DNA of 64,000 bases from Acidobacteriota bacterium (lineage in GTDB: Bacteria; Acidobacteriota; Terriglobia; Bryobacterales; Bryobacteraceae). Positions within the stretch are counted from its first letter, which is position 1. Each line of letters begins with the position of its first letter. The position numbers and the translations under genes are program-made. Below, one piece after another: positions 1 through 8,268 of this stretch. Below the pieces are notes generated by a model, which saw nothing but the letters and a program-made list of their open reading frames with translations, was not told the origin of the DNA and did no database searches. Location of the stretch: NCBI GenBank assembly GCA_029776225.1, contig JAKOTR010000029.1:62001-126000 (forward strand), written 5' to 3'.

Positions 1-57
1 ACGGCCGCCCGGCACGGCGGCAACTAAACTCGCGGCGCGTGTACGGCACCTCCGATC

Positions 58-2043
58 CTACTTGCTTACCAGTTGTTCCGCGTTCGGCAGTGGAGCGTAC
101 ACACGCAATTCGGCCAGCGACATACTCCGTTCCCTGGCGCGGCCCTCTACGGGAGCAAGCTCGCCGCCGATGCGAATCGCCTTCGTCCGGACTGGCGCGA
201 ACGTCAGTATGTACTCGACGCCGTTCGCCTTGTCGTACTCGTTGCGGCCCACGGCCGGCAGCGCTGGGTAAGCGCGAAGGTCTTGCACGGGCCGCCACGC
301 TCCGCTGCCGTCTTCGTACTCGACGGCCAAAGTGCGATACCACCCTTCGTCTTGCGGCTGGCTGGGGCTAAAGGAAACGACCCCAATCAACTGCGATTCC
401 GCCCACCGGTACCCCCATTGCACCCGGCCTGTCTCGCCCCGGCGCACCGTTCCCCGGAGTGCCGCGCGTTCACCCCTTACGCGGCCGTCGCGAAGAACTT
501 CGGGATCCGGCCTGGACGCAGGCTCGCGCCGCTGGCTGCCACCCTCAGCGCGCTGCGGGGGCTGAGGCGTCAGTATCTCCGTGGCGGTGAGAGCGAGATT
601 GGGCGTCCTCACGATCAGGGGGAACGAGATGCGGTCGCTGTGCGGGCCGGACTTCGCTTCGATGGTGATCGGGAATACGCCGGCGGTGGCCGTGGAGCCG
701 CTGAGCACGCCGTTTCGGAAAGTCAACCCGGCGGGCAGCTTCCCGGAAGCCAGGGTCCACGTGACGCGCCCCTCCGCGCCGACCGTCGTGAACGAGTGCT
801 TCACCGGTTTGCCGGCCTCAATGATGGGCGCGGGACCCACCGGCACTTCAAACGGGGGCTTGAACTGCGCATCCGGATTGATCACGTAATACTCGACGCC
901 GTTCTCGGTGACCTTCCTGCCGCCGTGCGCAAGGATGATTTTCTCCCCCAGCGCCGCAGTCCGGCGCGCCATGTCGGTGAGGCGTCCATCCGGAAGCCCG
1001 TACCGCGTAAAGTTCTTGTACGTGTCGTTGAAGGGCTCTTTCCAGTTCCTGTCAGGCAAGGGGAACAGCAGATTGCGCGGCAGGCCTTTGGTCCCGTGCA
1101 CCACGCCAAGCAGGCCGGCCATACTCGCAGCCTGGTTATCGGCGTCGAAGCCGATGGCACAGGCGAGGTCGAGCGTTTCCTGGAAATCGCCCTGCCCGTA
1201 GAGGAGCGCCAGAATCCCGGCCGCTCCGTTGAGATTGGCATTCCAGATGGTCTTGGTTTCCGCCGGCTCCTGCACGTAATATTTCTGCGCCATCTCGGCG
1301 CGGGCCTTCCGCCAGTCGTTGGGATACTTGCGGTAGAGGGCCTTCATGTCCTCCACCGTGCGGGCGAAACGGCTTCCCTTGGGCAGGCTGCGGGTGCCGA
1401 TGTCGATCAGCTTGTTGACATCCTTCTCGAAGAAAGCAGCGGCGTACATGGCGCCGTAGTGGACGGTCGGCTCCACGCCCCAATCGTCGGCGGTGATGCG
1501 CGCGGCCCAAAGGCTTTTCTCAGCGGCGTAACGCACCATCCCGGGAGCGGTGACCGCCCAGATCTCATTAATCAGTTGAGGATCGATTTGGAACCAGTGC
1601 TCATTGATGCCCCGGACGCCTGTGATGGGCGGCGTGTAGCCGTAATGCATCAAGGCGAGAGCCGCCCGGTTGGCGATCCACACGGCGGAGCGGACGTGGT
1701 ACGTCCACAGTGAGGCTATGTCCTTGTAACGCGGTTCGGGGCCGAACTTCTCCATCCCGTGCAGGTACATGTACTCGAAGTCGGTGTCGTCGTCGGAGAA
1801 GCAGCCGTCGGCTTTTTGCAACCGCGTCAGGTCCGCGTAGTGGTTCCGGATACTGTCGGGGCCCGGCTCATCGATATAGCGGTTCTCATGCGGCAGGCCG
1901 TAGATGTTGCCTATGCACTGGCCAAGCCATGAGGCATAGACTTTGTCCTGATATTCGGCCACCGAAATCTTCGGCCGCTCGGCTGCGATTAAAGCGCCGG
2001 CGGCCAGCATGCCCAATAGAAACCGGCCAAGTCCGCTCTTCAC
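58..2043 (-). CDS. Exported ADP-ribosylglycohydrolase-fold protein with Ig-like domain
   Basis: A 661-residue protein with an N-terminal signal peptide (about residues 1-20, ending ALIAAE). An ADP-ribosylglycohydrolase fold follows at about 25-345. The acidic metal-site motifs are visible as SDDDTDFEYM near residue 83 and GFDADNQAASMAGLLG near residue 298. The second motif has DADN where ADP-ribosyl hydrolases usually have DxDT, so the substrate may differ. After about residue 400 comes a putative-Ig segment (GLTFRNGVLSGSTATAG), then a C-terminal beta-rich region that could bind carbohydrate. The GTG start is chosen because GAGGAGGAA lies just upstream. Its promoter carries a LacI-type operator, which suggests sugar control. 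Fold assignment is firm; the reaction is not known. Confidence 0.85.
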   Translation of the reverse strand: MKSGLGRFLLGMLAAGALIAAERPKISVAEYQDKVYASWLGQCIGNIYGLPHENRYIDEPGPDSIRNHYADLTRLQKADGCFSDDDTDFEYMYLHGMEKFGPEPRYKDIASLWTYHVRSAVWIANRAALALMHYGYTPPITGVRGINEHWFQIDPQLINEIWAVTAPGMVRYAAEKSLWAARITADDWGVEPTVHYGAMYAAAFFEKDVNKLIDIGTRSLPKGSRFARTVEDMKALYRKYPNDWRKARAEMAQKYYVQEPAETKTIWNANLNGAAGILALLYGQGDFQETLDLACAIGFDADNQAASMAGLLGVVHGTKGLPRNLLFPLPDRNWKEPFNDTYKNFTRYGLPDGRLTDMARRTAALGEKIILAHGGRKVTENGVEYYVINPDAQFKPPFEVPVGPAPIIEAGKPVKHSFTTVGAEGRVTWTLASGKLPAGLTFRNGVLSGSTATAGVFPITIEAKSGPHSDRISFPLIVRTPNLALTATEILTPQPPQRAEGGSQRREPASRPDPEVLRDGRVRGERAALRGTVRRGETGRVQWGYRWAESQLIGVVSFSPSQPQDEGWYRTLAVEYEDGSGAWRPVQDLRAYPALPAVGRNEYDKANGVEYILTFAPVRTKAIRIGGELAPVEGRARERSMSLAELRVYAPLPNAEQLVSK

Positions 2044-2111
2044 AGTTCCTCCTCGATCCGTTTCACACGCGCACGCATTCTACGTTACGGCGCGCAAATG
2101 GCGCAATCGTG

Positions 2112-2125
2112 CTGAAACGATTCAG
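2112..2125. promoter_or_regulatory. LacI-family-type operator
   Basis: CTGAAACGATTCAG is a near-perfect palindrome centred on CG, the shape of LacI/GalR-family operators. It sits 14-27 bases downstream of the -10 box of the promoter for the ADP-ribosylglycohydrolase-fold gene, where a bound repressor would block transcription. No LacI-family regulator gene is in the window. Confidence 0.6.
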
Positions 2126-2138
2126 TATTCTCCCCGGC

Positions 2139-2167
2139 AAAATACCACGCCCCTGTCGGCTTGTCAA
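2139..2167 (-). promoter_or_regulatory. Sigma-70 promoter of the ADP-ribosylglycohydrolase-fold gene
   Basis: On the minus strand TTGACA (2167-2162) is followed after exactly 17 bases by TATTTT (2144-2139). This near-consensus promoter points at the gene starting at 2043. The leader would be about 90 bases and contains the LacI-type operator. Confidence 0.7.
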
Positions 2168-2175
2168 ACCAGTCT

Positions 2176-2204
2176 TTGATACAGATGTTTCCTCAGCCTA
2201 GAAT
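2176..2204 (+). promoter_or_regulatory. Divergent sigma-70-like promoter for the amylase remnant
   Basis: TTGATA (2176-2181), 17-base spacer, TAGAAT (2199-2204) on the plus strand, facing the broken glycosidase gene. The -10 box lies inside a 6-bp inverted repeat (TCAGCC ... GGCTGA, 2194-2212) that could be an operator or hairpin. Confidence 0.45.
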
Positions 2205-2238
2205 CGGCTGAACCGAATCATCGACACAGCCGGAGGGC

Positions 2239-2865
2239 GCGGGGGCGTTTCGGGACGATCCGGTTGCCTGGATCACCGAGGGCGGCTAGAACTCAGTGCA
2301 GGACTACGGACTCGGGATCTGGTGGGACGAGGGAACGGACGTGATCGGCAGTGCGATCGAGAGCGGCGATCCCCGGCCCATCGAACGCGCCCTGCGTGAT
2401 TATCACGACCGCGTCGTCGCGGCGGGCGGTGTGCTCTACTTCCAGCCCTCCAACCAAGAGCAGCCCGAGCGGAGGCGGCTGGCCTTCGCCACACTGGCTG
2501 CCATCGGCGACCCGATACAGGTCAGCGATATGTGGCGCGGCACGCCCGATCCGGAAGTGACCTGGATCATAAAAACAAAGGGCGCGCACCCGGCGTTCCA
2601 CCAGCTCAGCATGAGGCGGAAGCTCCCAACCGCGGCAGACGATAAAACACTACGCGTTTCTGAAGACAGCGCGGACGGCGAGGAGAGAATCCTGGTTGTT
2701 CTGAATTTCCAACCCCTGGAACAGACCGTGACCGTCGACTTGAGCGATCTCCACTGCGAGCGGCTGAAGGACCTCAAGATCGGACGCATCGAACCGCGTC
2801 CGCCGTTCCTCAAGTGCCAGCTACCGGCATACGGCTATCGCTTTTATCTGGTTGAGCAAGGCGGG
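2239..2865 (+). pseudogene. Truncated alpha-amylase-like (GH13) remnant
   Basis: The reading frame carries protein-like sequence from about 2239, is broken by a TAG at 2287-2289, and continues through 2865. The last part resembles the C-terminal end of GH13 enzymes: a stretch about going down a list of ratios (HPAFHQLS), then a C-terminal beta domain (ILVVLNFQPLEQTVTVDLS ... LPAYGYRFYLVE). No catalytic barrel and no usable start precede it, so the 5' two thirds are missing. Beyond 2865 the frame runs on only as antisense of the next gene. A good promoter still lies upstream, so the loss may be recent. The family call is by eye and moderately sure. Confidence 0.5.
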
Positions 2866-2962
2866 TCACAGCGTTTCGGGTCCCAGCGCTCCTCTACGCT
2901 CGCCGCGTCTCCCGGGCGGCGAGGCTCGTGGAATCAGAGCCGGAAATCCGGCGTTGCAGACA

Positions 2963-3370
2963 CTAGCAGGATGCCCCGGCGCGCCGTTTCAGGATTTCCT
3001 GCTCGGCTCGGAACCAGTCTTCTTCGGGCGAGCCGCCCTGTCTGCCGCGCGCTTCCCAAAACGAGTATGCGAGGCGGGCGATCTCTTCTCGCACGGCACC
3101 CGGGTCGAGTGGGACAGGGTTTGAAGCCGCCGCGGCGGACGCGTGCTGAGGCTGTGCGGCCTCCACAGCAGGCTGAGGCTGTGCCGGCTCGACAGCAGGC
3201 TGAGGTTGTGCGGCCCCGGCAACGGGCTGAGGCTGTACCGCCTCCATGGCAGGCTGGGACGTCGCCCCGCCCTTCACGCGCGTTCTGGTCCTCTTCCGCT
3301 TTACCGGCGCCGGTACGGCGCTTCCCTCGGTAGATAAATATGGCTGGGCTTCGTTAGGTTTTCTTGGCAT
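2963..3370 (-). CDS. DUF2934 protein with Pro/Gln-rich repeat linker
   Basis: 135 residues. The N-terminus is basic (VKRKRTRTRVKGG). A repetitive linker follows, built from about four nine-residue units around AQPQPAVEA. The C-terminus is a DUF2934 helix pair (EEIARLAYSFWEARGRQGGS followed by EDWFRAEQEIL). DUF2934 has no known biochemical role and is common in Acidobacteria and Proteobacteria. The domain plus protein-like composition make this strand the coding one, against the longer plus-strand frame opposite. AGAGGGG upstream of the ATG may serve as the ribosome site. Confidence 0.75.
   Translation of the reverse strand: MPRKPNEAQPYLSTEGSAVPAPVKRKRTRTRVKGGATSQPAMEAVQPQPVAGAAQPQPAVEPAQPQPAVEAAQPQHASAAAASNPVPLDPGAVREEIARLAYSFWEARGRQGGSPEEDWFRAEQEILKRRAGASC
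3145..3252. repeat. 27-bp tandem repeat inside the DUF2934 gene, four copies
   Basis: Units start with GCTGAG at 3145, 3172, 3199 and 3226, an exact 27-bp period with imperfect copies. Each unit encodes nine residues of the Ala/Gln/Pro linker on the minus strand. Copy number could vary between strains. Confidence 0.75.
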
Positions 3371-3521
3371 TATATTCTGGTCCCCTCTTTTCCCTGTGGG
3401 GTTCCTGCTTATTTTACCAGAGGCCGGGTTTTCAATGTCGGGAAACTCTAAAATAGCGAAAAATCTTTTTTATGGAGAACTTTTTTGATTCTTATAGAAG
3501 GTCTTACTGGGGGCGTAACAA

Positions 3522-4472
3522 TTAATTAGTAATCAGTATTTTGAGCATCCCTTTTTCGGCTGCTTTCGCAAACGCCTCCGGCGCTTCGGCCAGCGGGAAG
3601 CGTCCGGAGATCATCCCGGCGGGGCGCACTGCACCGCTTAGTAACATTTGCAGGGCAGGCTCGAACCTGCCGCAGCGGGAACCGATCAGCGTAATCTCGT
3701 TGACGATCAAGGGCGCGGTGTCGATAGCCACCTCGCCGTGTACGGTCGATTTCATGATCACGACGCCCCGCGGCCGCGTCATGGCGGCAGCTTGCCGCAA
3801 CCCGAGCACGGAACCTGTGGCTTCCACCACCCAGTCGTAAGCCGACTCCGGAAGGTCCTTAGCTTCTCGAACCGCCGCGCCCGCCGCCGCTGCGATCCTC
3901 ATCTTTTCCGGATGCCGCCCGAACAGGTGCACCTGGACCCCGCGCGCTTCGAGCGCCAGCGCGATCAGCAGCCCGAGCTTTCCATCCCCAAGCACCGCCA
4001 CCTCGGCCCCCTGGGGTATCGAAACCTGCTCGAAAATTTCGCATGCGGCCGCCAGCGGTTCGGTGAACACCGCGTCCTCGGTCGCAAGCCCGTCGGGAAG
4101 CACGTGCAGGTTGCGATCCGGGAGAGTGAAGAACTCGCTGAAGGCGCCCGGGTGATTCACGATCCCCAGAACACTGCGGCGCGGGCAGTGCCGCCCCAGC
4201 CCGCGCTGGCACCAGTCGCACTCGCCGCAGTTCAGATTGATTTCGCCCGTCACGCGTGCGCCGATGAGCGCTGGTGTGTCCGCTTCCACAACCTCGCCCA
4301 CGAATTCATGCCCCGGCGTGCCCGCGAAACTGTAGTATCCGCGCTGGAGTTCGAGGTCCGTATTGCAGATTCCGCCGCAGATCAGGCGGATGAGCGCAAA
4401 GCCTTTCGGTCGCGCGGGACGCGGTTTTTCGCGCAGCTCCACGCGCCCGTTCTCAATGTGAACGGCAAGCAT
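3522..4472 (-). CDS. Zinc-dependent medium-chain alcohol dehydrogenase
   Basis: 316 residues of the zinc MDR family, which oxidises alcohols or polyols with NAD(P). The GroES-like part has the catalytic zinc ligands (GGICNTDLEL for Cys, GHEFVGEV for His-Glu). The structural zinc loop is GECDWCQRGLGRHCP. The Rossmann part starts at VAVLGDGKLGLL. The family often runs to 340-350 residues, so this is a short member with little after the nucleotide domain. The ATG at 4472 is preferred over a TTG two codons upstream. It diverges from threonine synthase with only 26 bp between starts, so the two must share a compact promoter region. Substrate unknown. Confidence 0.85.
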   Translation of the reverse strand: MLAVHIENGRVELREKPRPARPKGFALIRLICGGICNTDLELQRGYYSFAGTPGHEFVGEVVEADTPALIGARVTGEINLNCGECDWCQRGLGRHCPRRSVLGIVNHPGAFSEFFTLPDRNLHVLPDGLATEDAVFTEPLAAACEIFEQVSIPQGAEVAVLGDGKLGLLIALALEARGVQVHLFGRHPEKMRIAAAAGAAVREAKDLPESAYDWVVEATGSVLGLRQAAAMTRPRGVVIMKSTVHGEVAIDTAPLIVNEITLIGSRCGRFEPALQMLLSGAVRPAGMISGRFPLAEAPEAFAKAAEKGMLKILITN

Positions 4473-4483
4473 AAGCAACCCAG

Positions 4484-4489
4484 TATAAT
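4484..4489 (+). promoter_or_regulatory. TATAAT box nine bases before thrC
   Basis: A perfect TATAAT ends nine bases before the thrC ATG. If used, transcription would start at or within a few bases of the ATG, giving a leaderless or nearly leaderless mRNA. No clear -35 box is seen, and a GAGG that could act as a ribosome site lies at 4491-4494. Confidence 0.35.
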
Positions 4490-4498
4490 TGAGGATTC

Positions 4499-5800
4499 AT
4501 GCCTGCCGAATTAATTTGTTTCGAGCCCAAGTGCCGGGCGTGTTATCCGATCGACGAAGTCATTTATAGTTGCCCGCGCTGCAACGGATTGCTCGAGGTC
4601 GTCTACCCGGACCGTTCGCTCGATGCAGCGGAACTCAAAAAAATATGGCGCGAAAGGCGGATGAGCAATGCCGCGCTGGATCGCAGCGGCGTCTGGCGCT
4701 ACCGCGAGTGCATCCCGTTCGTGGAGGATTTCGAAAAGGTGGTTTCCCTCTGCGAGGGCAACACGCCGCTGCTCGACGCTCCGCGCGCCGCGGCCTATGC
4801 CGGGCTCGACCGCCTCGCATTTAAGCACCAGGGATTCAACCCGACCGGCTCGTTCAAGGACAACGGGATGACCTGCGGTGTCGCGCAGGCGCTGCGGCTT
4901 GGAATGAAGCGCGTGGCGTGCGTTTCCACCGGCAACACTTCGGCCTCGATGGCCGCCTACGCCAGCGCGGCGGGCCTCGATCCCGTCATCTTCATCCCGC
5001 ATGGCAACATTTCCTACGGCAAGCTGGCGCAGGCGCTGGAGTACGGAGCGCGCACGCTGCAAGTCGAAGCCAACTTCGATCAGATTCTTGCGCTCGTGCG
5101 CGTGCTGGCCGAGCGCCTCGGAATCTACCTCCTCAACTCGATCAATCCGTTCCGCATCGAGGGGCAGAAGACGATCATCGTCGAGATGATGGATCAGCGC
5201 GACTGGAACCCGCCGGATTGGATCGTGCTTCCGGGAGGCAACCTGGGGAATACGTCGGCGTTCGGCAAGGCGCTGCGTGAGATGGTTCAACTGGGCCTGA
5301 TCCCCAGGAGCCCGCGCCTCGCCGTGATTCAAGCCGAAGGCTCGGCCCCGTTCTACGATCTAGTGCGCCACTCACGGAGCGCACTGGAGCCGGTGAAGAA
5401 ACCGGAAACGCTGGCCACCGCGATCCGCATCGGCGATCCCGTGTCCTGGCCGAAGGCTCTCCACGAGGTGCGCTGCTCGAACGGCGTGGTGGAGTGCGTC
5501 ACCGAGCAGGAGATCGCCGACGCCAAGGCGCAGATCGGTCTCTGCGGCATCGGCTGCGAGCCGGCCTCGGCTGCCACTCTTGCCGGAATCCGGAAGCTCG
5601 CTGCGGCCGGTGTTGTACGGCGCTCCGACGACGTGGTGGCCGTGCTCACCGGCAACCTGCTGAAGGATCCCGATTACATCTACCGCTATCACACAGGGCA
5701 ACTTAAAGCTCCCAGCGGCGCGCAAATCCTTTCGCGCTTCGGCAACCAGCCTATCGTGGTTCCCAACGATCCCGACCGCATTGCAGAACTCCTCAGTTGA
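4499..5800 (+). CDS. thrC: Threonine synthase
   Basis: 433 residues; converts O-phosphohomoserine to threonine with PLP in the cytoplasm. The N-terminus has a zinc-ribbon-like pair of Cys motifs (CRAC, CPRC), then the fold-type II PLP domain. The PLP lysine is in NPTGSFKDNGM (about residue 120), the serine/asparagine loop in STGNTSASMAAY, and the phosphate-binding glycine loop in LPGGNLGNTSA. Length and motif order fit the short-form bacterial enzyme. No hom or thrB gene is adjacent. Confidence 0.93.
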   Translation: MPAELICFEPKCRACYPIDEVIYSCPRCNGLLEVVYPDRSLDAAELKKIWRERRMSNAALDRSGVWRYRECIPFVEDFEKVVSLCEGNTPLLDAPRAAAYAGLDRLAFKHQGFNPTGSFKDNGMTCGVAQALRLGMKRVACVSTGNTSASMAAYASAAGLDPVIFIPHGNISYGKLAQALEYGARTLQVEANFDQILALVRVLAERLGIYLLNSINPFRIEGQKTIIVEMMDQRDWNPPDWIVLPGGNLGNTSAFGKALREMVQLGLIPRSPRLAVIQAEGSAPFYDLVRHSRSALEPVKKPETLATAIRIGDPVSWPKALHEVRCSNGVVECVTEQEIADAKAQIGLCGIGCEPASAATLAGIRKLAAAGVVRRSDDVVAVLTGNLLKDPDYIYRYHTGQLKAPSGAQILSRFGNQPIVVPNDPDRIAELLS

Positions 5801-5910
5801 GGATTACCCGGAGCCGGTCGAAACGAAGCCGCTCTGAACTTGCGTCCAATTGACGGGGATGGATGCCGCCCGGGATCTGGGACCTGGGCGTAATCGGGAG
5901 GAACTCAACC

Positions 5911-7173
5911 ATGAGCAAGCTGGTGCCCCCGCATGGGAGTACTGCGCTCAAACCGCTGCTCCTGGAAGGCAAAGCCCGTCAGGAGGAGCTAACAAAAGCC
6001 GCTCGGCTCAAGAAGATCCCCCTGACCAGCCGCGAAACAAGCGATCTCATCATGATGGGAATCGGCGCGTTTACGCCGCTGGACGGCTTCATGAACAGGG
6101 ACGATTGGAAAGGCTGCTGTGCGGATTTCAGCCTGCCCTCAAAGGGCGGGCTTTTCTGGCCGGTTCCCATCACCCTTTCGGCGGCGGACGACCTGGCGCG
6201 CTCGATTGCGCCCGGCGAAGAGGTCGCCCTCTGGGACACGGAAACTCAATCCGTCATGGGGACCATGAAGGTGACGGAGAAGTACGGCATCGACAAGGAA
6301 TACGAGTGTAAACAGGTATTCCGCACAACCGACTCCGCACACCCCGGTGTACGCAAGGTCATGGGACAGGGTCCGGTGAATCTGGCCGGCCCGGTTCGGG
6401 TGGTCTCGGAATCCTACTATCCCGAGATGTTCCCTGGAATCTACCAGCGGCCGGCCGAAGCGCGGAAGATTTTCAAACAGCGCGGCTGGAGCACCGTCGC
6501 CGCGCTTCAACTCCGCAATCCGATGCACAACTCGCACGCCTACCTGGCCTGGATCGCCATCGAGATCTGCGACGGCGTTTACATCCATCAGCTCATCGGC
6601 AAGCTGAAGGAGGGCGACATCCCGGCCGAGGTCCGGGTCAAGGCGATCGACGCTCTGGCTGGCAAGTACTTCCGCAAGGACCGCGTGCTCCAGGGCGGCT
6701 ACCCCATGGAGATGCGCTATGCCGGTCCTCGCGAGGCGCTGCTGCATGCCGTCTTCCGGCAGAACTACGGCTGCTCGCATCTGATCGTCGGCCGCGACCA
6801 CGCCGGCGTCGGAAATTACTACGGCGCGTTCGATTCGCAAAAAATTTTCAACGAAATCCCACCAAACGCACTCGAGCTGCGGCCGCTCCCGATGGATTGG
6901 ACCTTCTATTGTTACGAGTGCCGCAGCATGGCGTCGATGAAAACCTGCCCGCACGAGCGCGAGGCCGTAATCGACGAAAACGGGCAGTACCAAGGCGGCG
7001 CCAGGCTGCTTCTCTCGGGCACGATGCTGCGCAAGCTGTTAAGCGAAGGTAAACCGGTTCCGCCCGAATTTTCGAAGCCTGAAGTGATCGCGATCCTGAA
7101 GGAGTACTATGACCGCCTAGACCGGAAAGTGGACGTGAAACTTCACGGCTTCGCCACCGGCCAGACGCTCTGA
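5911..7173 (+). CDS. sat: Sulfate adenylyltransferase (ATP sulfurylase, Sat type)
   Basis: 420 residues of the homo-oligomeric Sat family; makes adenosine 5'-phosphosulfate from ATP and sulfate. The start at 5911 is set by GGGAGG ten bases upstream. Active-site motifs: LRNPMHNSH (RNPxHxxH, about residue 205), [13 protein letters not shown] and SGTMLRKLL. Cys-rich FYCYECRSM ... KTCPH is typical of the archaeal/dissimilatory branch. Two active-site-adjacent positions are unusual: QL for QT before RNP, and N for R after the first His. No aprAB, cysH or cysC lies nearby, so assimilatory or detached use cannot be settled. Confidence 0.9.
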   Translation: MSKLVPPHGSTALKPLLLEGKARQEELTKAARLKKIPLTSRETSDLIMMGIGAFTPLDGFMNRDDWKGCCADFSLPSKGGLFWPVPITLSAADDLARSIAPGEEVALWDTETQSVMGTMKVTEKYGIDKEYECKQVFRTTDSAHPGVRKVMGQGPVNLAGPVRVVSESYYPEMFPGIYQRPAEARKIFKQRGWSTVAALQLRNPMHNSHAYLAWIAIEICDGVYIHQLIGKLKEGDIPAEVRVKAIDALAGKYFRKDRVLQGGYPMEMRYAGPREALLHAVFRQNYGCSHLIVGRDHAGVGNYYGAFDSQKIFNEIPPNALELRPLPMDWTFYCYECRSMASMKTCPHEREAVIDENGQYQGGARLLLSGTMLRKLLSEGKPVPPEFSKPEVIAILKEYYDRLDRKVDVKLHGFATGQTL

Positions 7174-7224
7174 TCACCTCTTTGGCCCCCAACATGCCAC
7201 TCCACGTGCGGCATAAGGGGTGCC

Positions 7225-8268
7225 ATGATGATTCGAACTGGTGTGATCGGATACGGATACTGGGGGCCAAATATCGTCCGCAATCTTGCCGAAATCCCGG
7301 AGATGGAGCTGCGCTGGGTAAGCGACCTGCGCAGCGACCGATTGCGGCTGGTTAGCGCCCGGTATCCCGGAGTCCGCGTTACCAATGATTACCGGGAAGT
7401 CTGCGCGGACCCGCAAGTGGACGCCGTGGTCATCGCGGCCCCTGTGTCTACGCATTTCCCGCTCGCCATGGCCGCTCTCGGAGCGGGAAAGCACGTCCTG
7501 GTGGAAAAACCGCTGGCCGCCACAGTCGAGGAGGCGCAGAAACTGGTCGACGAAGCCCGGCGCCGCGGCCTCACGCTCATGGTGGATCACACCTTCGTTT
7601 ACACGGGAGCGGTGCGCAAGATCAAGCAATTGATCGAAGATCTGGGCGAATTGTACTACTATGATTCCGTCCGCGTGAACCTGGGCCTGTTCCAGCGCGA
7701 CGTCAATGTGATCTGGGACCTTGCCGTTCACGACTTCGCCATCATGGACTACACCCTCGGAGTCGAGCCGACCGCTATCACCGCAACCGGCATGAGCCAC
7801 GTCGAGGGGACCTCCGAGGACATCGCCTACATCACGGTTTTCTACCCCGGCGAATTGATCGCGCACGTCAACGTGAACTGGCTCTCCCCGCTGAAGGTCC
7901 GGCGCGTACTCATCGGCGGCAGCCGCCGGATGATGGTGTACGACGATCTCGAGACCAGCGAAAAGCTGAAGATCTACGACAAGGGCATCACGGTCACCAA
8001 CGGGAACGGGCCGGACACGGTTTACAAGCTGCTGGTGAACTACCGCACCGGTGACATGTGGGCGCCCAAGCTGGACGTGACGGAAGCCCTGAACGTGATG
8101 CTGCGGCACTTCGCTGAATGCATCGAAACGGGCCGGCGGCCGATTACGGACGGGGTTTGCGGGCTCAAAGTCGTGCGCATGCTGGAAGCGGCCACCGAGT
8201 CGGCGAAGCAGCGCGGGCGGCTGATTGAGTTTCCCAGCGCGGCCGCTGTATCGGCTGAAGCAGTCTAA
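7225..8268 (+). CDS. Gfo/Idh/MocA oxidoreductase, WbpB/WlbA-like
   Basis: 347 residues. The N-terminal Rossmann fold has GYGYWGPNIVRNL and the family signature HVLVEKPLA (about residues 90-98); the C-terminal domain has DLAVHDFAIMDY. The sequence style matches NAD-dependent dehydrogenases of nucleotide sugars such as WbpB/WlbA, which oxidise C3 of UDP-GlcNAc uronic acid. A WbpE-like aminotransferase and a WbpD-like acetyltransferase occur 5 kb downstream, which supports that role. ATG at 7225 or 7228. Its 3' end overlaps the opposing exported-protein gene by four bases. Confidence 0.85.
   Translation: MMIRTGVIGYGYWGPNIVRNLAEIPEMELRWVSDLRSDRLRLVSARYPGVRVTNDYREVCADPQVDAVVIAAPVSTHFPLAMAALGAGKHVLVEKPLAATVEEAQKLVDEARRRGLTLMVDHTFVYTGAVRKIKQLIEDLGELYYYDSVRVNLGLFQRDVNVIWDLAVHDFAIMDYTLGVEPTAITATGMSHVEGTSEDIAYITVFYPGELIAHVNVNWLSPLKVRRVLIGGSRRMMVYDDLETSEKLKIYDKGITVTNGNGPDTVYKLLVNYRTGDMWAPKLDVTEALNVMLRHFAECIETGRRPITDGVCGLKVVRMLEAATESAKQRGRLIEFPSAAAVSAEAV

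Noticed and set aside
73-1713. Long plus-strand open frame opposite the ADP-ribosylglycohydrolase-fold gene
   Set aside because: It is antisense shadow in GC-rich DNA: composition is Arg/Ala/Gly-rich without motifs, and the minus strand has a signal peptide, motifs, ribosome site and promoter.
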